Below, in pieces: positions 54,092 to 63,528 of a stretch of 64,000 bases of DNA. A program made the translations under genes and the position numbers. Every line of letters begins with the position of its first letter. Position 1 is the first letter of the stretch. The notes beneath the pieces are model-generated. The model made no database searches. It was not told where the DNA came from and saw nothing but the letters and a program-made list of their open reading frames with translations. The stretch is taken from assembly GCF_003259525.1 (NCBI RefSeq), contig NZ_QLLO01000008.1:67001-131000 (forward strand). The letters run 5' to 3'. This stretch comes from Olleya aquimaris (GTDB lineage: Bacteria > Bacteroidota > Bacteroidia > Flavobacteriales > Flavobacteriaceae).

Positions 54092-55099
54092 ATGAAAACC
54101 ATACTGTCCTTTATTTTTTGTTTGTTAATTAATAGCGCAATTGCGCAAGTATCGGATTTTAAGTCTATAGATTTTACTAGAGCAGATAATATTGCAAAGC
54201 TCCATCATGGTAGTAGTTTAGACAATCTCCCAATACTTGCGCATAATTTAACACATAAGCTAACTACAGATGCCGAAAAATTTAGAGCCATCTATTTTTG
54301 GGTGTGCGATAATATTAAAGGAGATGCTACTCAAGATCATAAAATTTCTAAAAAAAGAAAGCAATTTAAAAACGATAGTTTAGGGTACCTCCAATGGAAT
54401 AACCAGTATAAAAAAGCATCTTTCAAACGGTTATTGAAACACAAAAAAACCATGTGTACTGGATATGCCTATCTACTAAAAGAGCTCTGCTTTTTTGCAA
54501 ATATAGACTGTCAAATTGTTAATGGTTATGGACGAAGTGTTACCTCTAACATTGATAGTTTAGATATAATCAACCATTCTTGGAATGCGGTTAAACTAAA
54601 TAAAAAATGGTACTTGTGTGACCCAACATGGTCCAGTGGTTACTTACTAAATGGTAATACGTTTGTAAAAGACTTTAATGATGGCTATTTTTTAACAGAC
54701 CCTGTTTTATTTGCAAAAAATCATTTTCCTTTAGAGAAAAAATGGTATTTAAACGACTCGTTAAAAACTAAAACATTTGAGGTAGCTCCAATTGTTTATG
54801 GCGAAACCTTTGAACACAAAATAATTCCGACAAGTCCATCTATGATGCATTTAACCTCTAAAAAAGATGAAGTGGTTCTGTTTAGTTTTAAAACTATAAA
54901 TCCTGTTAAAAAGGAACATGTCTCCTTGGTACAATTTTTTGGTACAGATGCCATACCTTTTGATATTTATGATTTAGAACACCAAGACGGTTACATCAGT
55001 TTTAAAACCAAATTTAAGCACAAAGGGTTCTTCGATATTCACTTAAAAATTGAAAACGATATTGTAGCAACCTATACCATAAAAGTAGAAAAAAGTTAA
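54092..55099 (+). CDS. exported transglutaminase-like protein
   Basis: A 335-aa protein with a signal peptide ending near SAIAQ (residue 19). A transglutaminase core follows: the nucleophile Cys122 in TMCTGYAYLLKELC, His162 in NHSWNAVKLNKKWYL and Asp177 in CDPTWSSG, the classical Cys-His-Asp triad. The C-terminal third is beta-rich. It is probably a periplasmic protease or crosslinking enzyme. It lies 14 bases after the Cys-motif gene, so the two form an operon; the possible partner could be its substrate or anchor. Confidence 0.86.
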   Translation: MKTILSFIFCLLINSAIAQVSDFKSIDFTRADNIAKLHHGSSLDNLPILAHNLTHKLTTDAEKFRAIYFWVCDNIKGDATQDHKISKKRKQFKNDSLGYLQWNNQYKKASFKRLLKHKKTMCTGYAYLLKELCFFANIDCQIVNGYGRSVTSNIDSLDIINHSWNAVKLNKKWYLCDPTWSSGYLLNGNTFVKDFNDGYFLTDPVLFAKNHFPLEKKWYLNDSLKTKTFEVAPIVYGETFEHKIIPTSPSMMHLTSKKDEVVLFSFKTINPVKKEHVSLVQFFGTDAIPFDIYDLEHQDGYISFKTKFKHKGFFDIHLKIENDIVATYTIKVEKS

Positions 55100-55124
55100 A
55101 GTCTATTTTGTTCGACTAAAAAGC

Positions 55125-55132
55125 TACCTTTG
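55125..55132 (+). promoter_or_regulatory. probable -7 element of the DEAD-box helicase gene
   Basis: TACCTTTG matches TAnnTTTG, 16 bases before the ATG at 55149. A TTTG lies 14 bases upstream, closer than usual. Confidence 0.4.
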
Positions 55133-55148
55133 TAGCAAATATTACAAC

Positions 55149-56390
55149 ATGTCATTTAAAGACTTAAAACTTAATAGACCTATACTTCGTGCTATAGCAG
55201 AAAAAGGTTATGATAACCCAACTCTGGTACAGGAAAAAACCATACCCTTAGCCCTTAACAGAAAGGATATTATTGTTTCCGCACAAACCGGAACTGGTAA
55301 AACTGCAGCATTTGCCTTACCTATCATACAGCAATTGTATGATAAGCAAACAGCCTCAAAAAAAGGAAAAAAAATTAAGGCTTTAGTGGTTAGTCCAACT
55401 CGCGAATTAGCTTTACAAATAGCAGAAAACTTTGAAGCCTATGCAACTTATACAGAACTTACAAGCACAGTAATATTTGGAGGTGCTTCTATAGAACCTC
55501 AAAAAGAAGCACTTAAACAAGGTGTAGATATTTTAATTGCAACTCCTGGTCGTTTGTTAGATTTACACAAACAAGATGATATTAATCTAGATTATGTCGA
55601 AACTTTGGTGTTAGATGAAGCAGATTTAATGTTGGACATGGGATTTATAGACGATGTCAAAAAAATTGAACGTTTGTGTCCAAAAACTAAGCAAACTCTA
55701 TTATTTTCGGCAACAATCCCTTATAAAGTAGAACAATTAGCTAATACCATTTTAACATCACCACAACGAATAGAAGTTGCTCAAAATAGTTCGACTTCAA
55801 AAAACGTTAACCAATTACTATATTATGTCCCAAAAAAGGATAAAATAGAATTGTGTTTACACTTACTTCGTACTACCATAAAAGGTAATATCATCATTTT
55901 TAGACGCACTAAATATGGTGTAGATAAATTAGAAAAAACTTTACTTAAAAACAATTATCAAGTAGATAGTATTCATGGTGACAAAAGCCAGACTGCAAGA
56001 CAAGAGGCATTAAAGCGTTTCAAGAAAAAAGAGGTTAATATTTTAATTGCAACAGATGTTGCAGCACGTGGTATCGATATCGATAATCTAGATGCAGTAG
56101 TCAATTTTGATTTGCCAAATATTCCAGAAACTTACGTACATAGAATTGGTCGTACTGCTCGTGCAGGACAATCTGGTATGGCTTACTCATTGTGTAGTGC
56201 AGATGAAAAATCTTATGTTATAGACATTCAAAAACTCATCAATTTACAATTAGATGTTATTGAAGATCATCCTTACCCTCTAGATCCTAAAGCAAAACCT
56301 ATAGTACACAAGTCTAAAAAAACTGGAAGCAAACATAAAAAAGGACGTAAAAGCGAAGCCTCAAAAAAGAAGAAAAAACGTTGGTATTAA
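55149..56390 (+). CDS. DEAD-box RNA helicase (RhlE-like)
   Basis: A 413-aa helicase with the full motif set: Q motif (PTLVQEKTIPLAL), motif I SAQTGTGKT, Ia PTRELALQ, II DEAD in VLDEADLMLDMGF, III SAT, and the later ATDVAARGIDIDNL and HRIGRTARAG. It ends in a basic tail (KKTGSKHKKGRKSEASKKKK) typical of RhlE-like enzymes that act on rRNA or mRNA. Cold-shock type control is common in this class, but nothing in the sequence shows it. The start is fixed by the MSFKDLKLNRPILRAI opening. Confidence 0.94.
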   Translation: MSFKDLKLNRPILRAIAEKGYDNPTLVQEKTIPLALNRKDIIVSAQTGTGKTAAFALPIIQQLYDKQTASKKGKKIKALVVSPTRELALQIAENFEAYATYTELTSTVIFGGASIEPQKEALKQGVDILIATPGRLLDLHKQDDINLDYVETLVLDEADLMLDMGFIDDVKKIERLCPKTKQTLLFSATIPYKVEQLANTILTSPQRIEVAQNSSTSKNVNQLLYYVPKKDKIELCLHLLRTTIKGNIIIFRRTKYGVDKLEKTLLKNNYQVDSIHGDKSQTARQEALKRFKKKEVNILIATDVAARGIDIDNLDAVVNFDLPNIPETYVHRIGRTARAGQSGMAYSLCSADEKSYVIDIQKLINLQLDVIEDHPYPLDPKAKPIVHKSKKTGSKHKKGRKSEASKKKKKRWY

Positions 56391-56408
56391 ATTTGATAAG
56401 TTTGTAAT

Positions 56409-57392
56409 ATGATAGTAAAACAATTTGCTTACCTCCTAACCTTTGTTATTACAACTACTAGTTTTAGCCAAACCACACTTTTAGACAGTATTTCTAAAAA
56501 AGGGGTGTCTTTTGCTACCATATCCTTTGGCAATGGAAATGGTGTTTTTGCAGACGATGAAGGGCAATTTGTATTTACAAAAAAATTATACTCGGACATT
56601 GACTCTTTATTTATTTCTGCTTTAGGTTACAAAGACTTAAAATTAGCAACATCAACTTTAAAGGATACTTTATTTTTAGCACCACAACCTGACTTGCTAG
56701 ATGAAGTTATTGTCACCGCAAAACCTACAGGTAAATTTAAGGAAGTGACCATAAAACCAGTTGGTCATGACGATTATTACAAATGTTGGCTACCTACAAT
56801 TGAAAGTGAAATTGCAGTCTTTTTTCCCAATACAGACACAAAACCAAAGCGATTAACTAAAATATTATTACCTATTAAAACAGAAGCCAAAACATGGCGA
56901 AAACGCAATAGGGACAATCATCAAAAACGTCCGTTTTCTACATTATTTAGAGTGCAGTTTTACCAAAATAACAATGGGTCGCCTGGAGAAGTGTTAACGT
57001 ATGAAAAGATTGTTTTTATAGCCACAGAGGACACCAAATCAATATTTGAATTTGACGTGTCTGGCTTTGATATTTTTGTACCAAAAAATGGTTTTTTTGT
57101 TTCTATTCAAGTCCTAGGTTTTACAGATAAAAACGGTAAATTATTACCAAACAAAAAATATCAAGAAGTTAAAACTAGACGTGGTATTGTAAAAGTATCA
57201 ACTACGTTTAGACCATTATTACCATTTACGGATGAAATTTCAGAGAAAAAAACGTTTGTAAAACGTATATTTTTAAACGGTGGACAATGGGTGTTATTTG
57301 ACAAACAAAACATTAAAAACTCCAATCTATTAAACGCAGGTTTAAATAACTATGGTATGGGTTTAAAAATGGAAGTATATAAAAATCAGTAG
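56409..57392 (+). CDS. exported CarboxypepD_reg-like protein, 327 aa
   Basis: A 327-aa protein with a signal peptide ending near TTSFSQ (residue 21). A shortened CarboxypepD_reg-like domain (about 22-95: DSISKKGVSFATISFGNGNG, DDEGQFVF, LFISALGYKDLKL) leads to a beta-rich unknown region (about 100-327). It has no TonB barrel. It is 18 bases downstream of the helicase gene and probably cotranscribed. Its role is unknown. Confidence 0.78.
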   Translation: MIVKQFAYLLTFVITTTSFSQTTLLDSISKKGVSFATISFGNGNGVFADDEGQFVFTKKLYSDIDSLFISALGYKDLKLATSTLKDTLFLAPQPDLLDEVIVTAKPTGKFKEVTIKPVGHDDYYKCWLPTIESEIAVFFPNTDTKPKRLTKILLPIKTEAKTWRKRNRDNHQKRPFSTLFRVQFYQNNNGSPGEVLTYEKIVFIATEDTKSIFEFDVSGFDIFVPKNGFFVSIQVLGFTDKNGKLLPNKKYQEVKTRRGIVKVSTTFRPLLPFTDEISEKKTFVKRIFLNGGQWVLFDKQNIKNSNLLNAGLNNYGMGLKMEVYKNQ

Positions 57393-57526
57393 TAATTTTT
57401 TTCATTTTAACGATTAAAAAAACACTTTATTCGGTTTCCTTTAAATTTATCCAACTAGTTGTTGTCCATTCAGTATTTTATCTTATTTTTAATACAGATT
57501 CTATATTTAATGAAGGCGAGTAATCC

Positions 57527-59746
57527 ATGACAGAAATTGATATTGAAAAAGAAAATGCAGAAATTGCAAAAGCCTACAAACAGCTACTAAAAGTTAGTTA
57601 TCGTACCTTATCTACAGAGGACAAAAAACTAATAAGAAAAGCGTTTGAAGTAGCAGTTGAGGCTCATAGCCAACAACGCAGAAAAAGTGGTGAAGCTTAT
57701 ATTTTTCACCCAATAGCTGTTGCAAAAATTGTGGCACAACAAATAGGTTTAGATGCCACTTCAATTGCTGCAGCTTTGCTTCATGATGTTGTAGAAGACA
57801 ACGACAACTACTCTATTAAAGATATTGAAGAATTGTTTGGCGAAACGGTTGCTAAAATTGTAGATGGATTAACTAAAATTTCGTCTTTAAGTAAAGAAAA
57901 GGACATGGATGTCTCTTTACAAGCAGAAAATTTTAGAAAAATGCTACTCACCCTTAATGATGATGTTAGAGTAATCATTATTAAAATAGCAGACCGCTTG
58001 CATAACATGCAAACTATGGACAGCATGCGTCCAGATAAGCAAGAAAAAATAGCATCCGAAACCCTATACATTTACGCACCTTTAGCTCACAGAATTGGCT
58101 TATACAACATCAAAACAGAGCTAGAAGATTTAGGGTTAAAATATACAGAACCTGAAACTTACAACGACATCTTGCTTAAAATGAAAGAAAGCAAAGAAGA
58201 GCAAGATGCTTATATTAAAGAGTTTAACGACGTAATTAAAAAGTCTTTAGACAGAGAAGGTTTGACTTATACTATAAAAGGGCGTCCAAAATCTATTTTT
58301 TCTATCAAACGAAAAATGGATAAACAAGGCGTTTCTTTTGATGAAGTCTATGATAAATTTGCAGTTAGAATTATTTACAAAAGTGATCGAGAAAACGAAA
58401 AATTCTTGGCTTGGAAGATATATTCTATTGTTACAGACCACTTTAGACCTAATCCAACTCGATTACGCGATTGGATTTCTTCACCAAAATCCACAGGTTA
58501 TGAAGCACTGCACATTACTGTTATGGGTCCAAAAGGGCGTTGGGTAGAAGTTCAGGTTAGAAGTGAACGCATGAACGAAATTGCAGAAAAAGGATATGCT
58601 GCACACTACAAATACAAAAATGCTGACGACAAAGAAGATAGTTTAGACATTTGGATAAACAGACTACAAGAAGCATTAGAGAATTCGTCTTTAAATGCTG
58701 TAGATTTTGTAGAACAATTCAAACTCAATTTATATTCAAAAGAAATTTTTGTTTTTACACCTAAAGGCGAATTAAAATCGCTTCCAAAGGGTGCAACACC
58801 GTTAGATTTTGCGTTTAGTATTCATACCGAAGTTGGACGTAAAACAAGAGGTGCTAAGGTAAACGGAAAATTAGTGCCTTTAAGTCATGAATTAAATAGT
58901 GGTGATCAGGTTGACATAATTACTTCAGAAAACGCTAAACCCAACCCAAACTGGCTAGATTATGCTACTACAGCTAGAGCCAGAGGTAAAATTAAATCGT
59001 TATTAAAAGAAGAAACAAAAACCATTGCAGAAGATGGAAAAGAAATTTTAAGACGTAAACTTAAACAACTTAAAATAGTTTTAAACGAAAAATCTGTTAA
59101 CGAAATGGTTAACCATTTTAACCTTAAAACTAGCTTAGACTTATTTTATCGTGTAGGGACTGGTAATATAGACAACACCATGCTTAAAGAGTATGCTGCT
59201 TCAAGAAGCAACGCATTAGTTAGCTTCTTGAAAAGTAAAATTACCAGAAAGCAAAACATTAACCCAGAAGAGCTTAATAAAGAAGAAATTACCAACAAAT
59301 ACGATCTATTAGTATTTGGTAAAGAAGAAGAAAAATTAGATTATAAGTTGGCTAATTGTTGTAATCCTATTCCTGGAGATTCTGTTTTTGGGTTTATTAC
59401 TATTAATGACGGAATAAAAGTTCATAAAAAAAATTGCCCAAATGCTATTAGTCTACAATCCAATTATGCATATCGTATCATACAAGCACGATGGATAGAC
59501 TCCTCTCAGCAAGAGTTTGCTGCACAAATTATTTTGTCAGGAATAGATAACTTAGGACTGGTTAATGACATTACCAAAGTCATCTCATCTAACATGCATG
59601 TTAACATGAATAGTATTAGCTTTCAGAGTGACGACGGGATTTTTACAGGTAAAATCAATGTCATTGTTCGCAATAAAACCATGCTAAAAAAGCTAATGGA
59701 TAATCTTAAAAAAATAAACGGAATAGATAAAGTTACCAGAATTTAA
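57527..59746 (+). CDS. bifunctional (p)ppGpp synthetase/hydrolase (SpoT/RelA)
   Basis: A 739-aa stringent-response enzyme. The HD hydrolase domain shows AALLHDVVEDN and KIADRLHNMQTM; the synthetase domain has the EALHITVMGPKGRWVEVQVRS block and the AEKGYAAHYKYK motif. A TGS domain (about 395-460: FVFTPKGELKSLPKGATPLDFAF) and a C-terminal ACT domain follow. Both catalytic domains look intact. The start at 57527 gives the normal MTEIDIEKENAEIAKA opening. It leads a plus-strand block with the Fur-like gene and purA. Confidence 0.96.
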   Translation: MTEIDIEKENAEIAKAYKQLLKVSYRTLSTEDKKLIRKAFEVAVEAHSQQRRKSGEAYIFHPIAVAKIVAQQIGLDATSIAAALLHDVVEDNDNYSIKDIEELFGETVAKIVDGLTKISSLSKEKDMDVSLQAENFRKMLLTLNDDVRVIIIKIADRLHNMQTMDSMRPDKQEKIASETLYIYAPLAHRIGLYNIKTELEDLGLKYTEPETYNDILLKMKESKEEQDAYIKEFNDVIKKSLDREGLTYTIKGRPKSIFSIKRKMDKQGVSFDEVYDKFAVRIIYKSDRENEKFLAWKIYSIVTDHFRPNPTRLRDWISSPKSTGYEALHITVMGPKGRWVEVQVRSERMNEIAEKGYAAHYKYKNADDKEDSLDIWINRLQEALENSSLNAVDFVEQFKLNLYSKEIFVFTPKGELKSLPKGATPLDFAFSIHTEVGRKTRGAKVNGKLVPLSHELNSGDQVDIITSENAKPNPNWLDYATTARARGKIKSLLKEETKTIAEDGKEILRRKLKQLKIVLNEKSVNEMVNHFNLKTSLDLFYRVGTGNIDNTMLKEYAASRSNALVSFLKSKITRKQNINPEELNKEEITNKYDLLVFGKEEEKLDYKLANCCNPIPGDSVFGFITINDGIKVHKKNCPNAISLQSNYAYRIIQARWIDSSQQEFAAQIILSGIDNLGLVNDITKVISSNMHVNMNSISFQSDDGIFTGKINVIVRNKTMLKKLMDNLKKINGIDKVTRI

Positions 59747-59841
59747 CATTTAGTTGTTAATAAGTGTCTAATAACCCTTTACTCAAACCTCACTTTTTAT
59801 AACTACAACCTCAAAAAAATATGTAAATTTGTTGGGTATTT

Positions 59842-60300
59842 ATGAGTGCAAAAACAGATATTAAAAATCAAGAGATTGTAAAAAACGTCTTCACTTCTTT
59901 TTTAGAAGACAATGGTCATAGAAAAACACCAGAACGATACGCTATACTCCAAGAAATCTATTCTAATGACGAACATTTTGATATAGAATCTTTGTATGAT
60001 AATATGAAGAACAAAAAGTATCGTGTCAGTCGTGCAACGCTATACAACACCATAGAGTTACTTTTAGATTGTGGTTTAGTTAGAAAGCATCAGTTTGGAA
60101 AAAACCAAGCACACTATGAAAAATCCTATTTTGATAAACAGCATGACCATGTGATTCTTCAAGATACAGGAGAGGTTATAGAGTTTTGCGATCCACGTAT
60201 CCAAGCTATCAAAAAAACAATTGAAGAAGTGTTTGATATCGAAATCTCTAAACACTCATTATACTTTTACGGAAACCGAAAAAAAACTAATAACAACTAA
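59842..60300 (+). CDS. Fur-family transcriptional regulator without the CxxC pair
   Basis: A 152-aa regulator with a winged-helix DNA-binding domain (about 20-85: [48 protein letters not shown]) and the C-terminal metal domain with [20 protein letters not shown]. In the usual Fur HDHxIC-xxC-G segment the two cysteines are replaced (LQDT), so the structural zinc site is probably altered; the later Cys in EFCDPRI is kept. Start and length are normal. purA starts 5 bases after it. Confidence 0.85.
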   Translation: MSAKTDIKNQEIVKNVFTSFLEDNGHRKTPERYAILQEIYSNDEHFDIESLYDNMKNKKYRVSRATLYNTIELLLDCGLVRKHQFGKNQAHYEKSYFDKQHDHVILQDTGEVIEFCDPRIQAIKKTIEEVFDIEISKHSLYFYGNRKKTNNN

Positions 60301-60305
60301 CAAAA

Positions 60306-61577
60306 ATGGCAGTAGATTTACTACTTGGTTTACAATGGGGAGATGAAGGCAAAGGAAAAATTGTCGACGTTTTAACTTCAAAATATAATATTATCGCACG
60401 TTTTCAAGGTGGTCCAAACGCAGGACATACTTTGGTATTTAATGGTAAAAAGCACGTGCTACACACCATTCCTTCAGGAATATTTCATGATGAAGCCACT
60501 AACTTAGTTGGAAACGGAGTGGTTATTGATCCTGTAATTTTTAAAAAAGAATTAGATAAGCTTGAAGAACAAGATGTAGATTACAGAAAATCGCTTCTTA
60601 TTTCGCGTAAAGCTCATATTATTTTACCAACGCATCGTTTACTAGATGCAGCTAGTGAAGCCTCTAAAGGGAAAGCAAAAATTGGATCTACTTTAAAAGG
60701 AATTGGACCAACGTACATGGACAAAACTGGTCGTAATGGTTTACGTGTTGGTGACTTAGAATTAGACACATGGAAAGACAAATATCGTGCGTTAGCAGAT
60801 AAGCACGAGTCTATGATTGATTTTTATAACGTCGATATCCAATACGATTTAAAAGAATTGGAAACCGAGTTTTTTGCAGCAGTAAAAGTTTTAAAATCTT
60901 TAAAATTTATAGATTCTGAAGAATATATTTATCAAGCTCAAAAATCTGGACAATCTATATTGGCAGAAGGTGCACAAGGGTCGTTATTAGATATCGATTT
61001 TGGAACGTATCCATTTGTAACATCTAGTAACACTACTGCAGCAGGTGCTTGTACTGGTTTAGGTGTTGCACCTAACCAAATTGGTGAGGTATTCGGAATT
61101 TTTAAAGCCTATACCACACGTGTAGGTTCTGGACCTTTTCCAACAGAGCTGTTTGATGAAGTTGGAGAAACTATGGGACGTGTTGGTCACGAGTTTGGTG
61201 CTACCACAGGACGTGCAAGACGTTGTGGTTGGTTAGATTTAGTTGCTTTAAAATATGCATGCCAAGTTAATGGTGTCACCCAATTAATGATGATGAAAGC
61301 AGATGTACTTTCTGGTTTTAAAAATTTAAAAGTGGCAACTGCATACAAATATAAAGGCGAAACTATTACGCATTTACCTTACAACATCGAGCCAGAAAAT
61401 GTAGAACCAATTTACACAGATTTTAAAGGTTGGAAAGAAGACCTGACACAAATGTCTGATCAATCTACATTACCAAAAGAACTTAACGATTATATAGCGT
61501 TTCTAGAAAAAGAACTAGAAATCCCTATTACTATCGTGTCTGTTGGACCAGACAGAAAGCAGACTATTTTTAGATAA
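60306..61577 (+). CDS. purA: adenylosuccinate synthase
   Basis: A 423-aa enzyme that adds aspartate to IMP using GTP. The P-loop GLQWGDEGKGKIVD, the RFQGGPNAGHTLVF block, GIGPTYMDKTGRNGLRV, and the GAQGSLLDIDFGTYPFVTSSN segment are all there. The C-terminal LPKELNDYIAFLEKEL and the VGPDRKQTI end are complete. It lies between the Fur-like gene and a terminator at 61597. Confidence 0.98.
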   Translation: MAVDLLLGLQWGDEGKGKIVDVLTSKYNIIARFQGGPNAGHTLVFNGKKHVLHTIPSGIFHDEATNLVGNGVVIDPVIFKKELDKLEEQDVDYRKSLLISRKAHIILPTHRLLDAASEASKGKAKIGSTLKGIGPTYMDKTGRNGLRVGDLELDTWKDKYRALADKHESMIDFYNVDIQYDLKELETEFFAAVKVLKSLKFIDSEEYIYQAQKSGQSILAEGAQGSLLDIDFGTYPFVTSSNTTAAGACTGLGVAPNQIGEVFGIFKAYTTRVGSGPFPTELFDEVGETMGRVGHEFGATTGRARRCGWLDLVALKYACQVNGVTQLMMMKADVLSGFKNLKVATAYKYKGETITHLPYNIEPENVEPIYTDFKGWKEDLTQMSDQSTLPKELNDYIAFLEKELEIPITIVSVGPDRKQTIFR

Positions 61578-61596
61578 TCTTACATATTATAACACT

Positions 61597-61628
61597 AAAA
61601 ACCTGCTATTATTTATAGCAGGTTTTTT
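61597..61628. terminator. terminator of purA
   Basis: AACCTGCTAT pairs with ATAGCAGGTT around a 5-base loop, with A-rich and T-rich flanks. Confidence 0.88.
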
Positions 61629-61681
61629 GGTATTAAATAAATCTTAATACATAATAGTTAGTCTATTAAATCGTTATTTTT

Positions 61682-63523
61682 GTGGCAAACAATTACATAT
61701 TGAAAATTATTACCTACATATCCTTCCTTTGTATTGCATGTTTTATGCAGTTAGGACTAGCGCAACAAAAAACCATCGAGATTAAAGACTCTGGTGCGTT
61801 TGGAGATATTGATGAAGAAAACTTTCCAGGAGCAAGTATCTTAACCAGAAGCGATCAAGGTCAAGTCCATATCTATCATGATGGGATTGACATGTTTTGC
61901 GATAAAGCCATCTTTTATGGTAAAGAAGATTTTGTTGAAGCCTACGGAAATGTTAACATGAAACAAGGTGACACCATTAATTTAACATCAACCTACGTAG
62001 AATATTCTGGTAAAACACAACTCGCATTTGCTAGTGGTGATGTGGTATTAACAGACCCACAATCTACAATAACCACAGATACCTTATATTTTAACAGAGC
62101 CAAACAAGAATCTTACTATAAATCTGGAGGAAAAGTGGTCAGAGATACCTCTGGAACAATCACAAGTCGAATTGGTCGTTATTATATGACTAATAAAAAA
62201 TACCGTTTTGTGGACAGTGTTAAACTGGTTAATCCAGATTACGTACTAAAAACCAAAACTTTAGATTATTATTCAGATACTGGTCATGCGTATATGTACG
62301 GACCTTCAACCATTGTTGGAGATAGTAGTAAAATTTATAGCGAACGCGGTTTTTATGACACCAAAAATGACACAGGTTATTTTGTTAGAAAATCAAGAAT
62401 AGATTACGATAATCGTGTGGTTGAAGGTGATAGTATGTATTTTGATCGTAACCGAAACTTTGCGTCTGCAACTAACAATATAACAGTTACAGATACCATA
62501 AATAAAAGTATTGTAAAAGGGCATTATGCCGAAGTGTATCGTGCAAAAGATTCCGTTTTTATTACCAAACGTGCTTTAGCTATTACCACTCAAGAAAAGG
62601 ATAGCATCTATATACATGCTGACACTTTAATGGTTACCGGAAAACCAGAACATCGTATTACCAGAGCGTATTACAATGCTAAAATTTATAAATCTGACCT
62701 AAGTGGTAAAGCAGATTCAATCCATGCAGACCATAAATCTGGACTCACACAACTAATTAATTTAAGACGTTTTAATAAAGGGGATGCTTTTTCTGCTGCT
62801 AGAAAACCTATACTTTGGAATGAAGAAAATCAAATGACAGGAGATACCATTCATTTAAAATCTAACCCAAAGACCGAAAAATTAGATTCGCTTGTCGTGT
62901 TTTACAATGCCTTTCTAATAAGTAAAGACACCTTATCTACAGATGGATACAATCAAATTTCTGGAAAGCGACTTATTGGTTTGTTTGATGACGACAATAA
63001 CATTAAACAAGTCGATATTCTTAAAAATGCTGAGTCCATTAACTACACAAGAAACGAAAACCAAGAGTTAATTGGGATAGAAAAATCTAAATCTGCAGAC
63101 ATCATTATCTATTTTGAAAATAAAGAAGTTATAGAGTTGAGAAAACTATATCAGTTTGAAGGTAAACTTTACACAGAAGAAGATTTGCCAGCAAATGCTA
63201 GAAAACTTAGAGGGTTTGATTGGCGTGATGATGAGCGTCCACGATCTGTAGACGATTTATTTAAAGACGATCCTCCCTTGGAACTTCCCGTTATAAAAGG
63301 ATTAGAACCTTATAATCCAGGCGAAGAATTTTTTGGTGTAGAATTAATTGGACGTGTTAATAAAGCCGATAAAGAAGCTAAAGATAAACAGCTTAACAAA
63401 AACAATGAAGCACCTAAAGCGTCTAGGACGATTCCTAAAAAATTTATGAAACCTGTTTTGGCTCCAACTAAAAAAGAAATTGCAATAGATAAAAAGCCAA
63501 AAACCGAAGAAGCAAACGATTGA
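61682..63523 (+). CDS. OstA/LptA-like envelope protein
   Basis: A 613-aa exported protein: signal peptide (about 7-27) ending LGLAQQK, then a repeating beta-jellyroll of the OstA/LptA type (CDKAIFYGKEDFVEAYGNVNMKQGDTI, TSTYVEYSGKTQLAFASGDVVL, DTLYFNRAKQE). In Gram-negatives such proteins carry LPS across the periplasm. A GTG at 61682 gives the full frame, but a TATTTTTG at 61675-61682 resembles a -7 element, so the true start may be the TTG at 61700, which keeps the signal peptide. A basic, disordered C-terminus follows residue 560. The aminotransferase gene starts 5 bases after its stop. Confidence 0.87.
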   Translation: MANNYILKIITYISFLCIACFMQLGLAQQKTIEIKDSGAFGDIDEENFPGASILTRSDQGQVHIYHDGIDMFCDKAIFYGKEDFVEAYGNVNMKQGDTINLTSTYVEYSGKTQLAFASGDVVLTDPQSTITTDTLYFNRAKQESYYKSGGKVVRDTSGTITSRIGRYYMTNKKYRFVDSVKLVNPDYVLKTKTLDYYSDTGHAYMYGPSTIVGDSSKIYSERGFYDTKNDTGYFVRKSRIDYDNRVVEGDSMYFDRNRNFASATNNITVTDTINKSIVKGHYAEVYRAKDSVFITKRALAITTQEKDSIYIHADTLMVTGKPEHRITRAYYNAKIYKSDLSGKADSIHADHKSGLTQLINLRRFNKGDAFSAARKPILWNEENQMTGDTIHLKSNPKTEKLDSLVVFYNAFLISKDTLSTDGYNQISGKRLIGLFDDDNNIKQVDILKNAESINYTRNENQELIGIEKSKSADIIIYFENKEVIELRKLYQFEGKLYTEEDLPANARKLRGFDWRDDERPRSVDDLFKDDPPLELPVIKGLEPYNPGEEFFGVELIGRVNKADKEAKDKQLNKNNEAPKASRTIPKKFMKPVLAPTKKEIAIDKKPKTEEAND

Positions 63524-63528
63524 TTATA

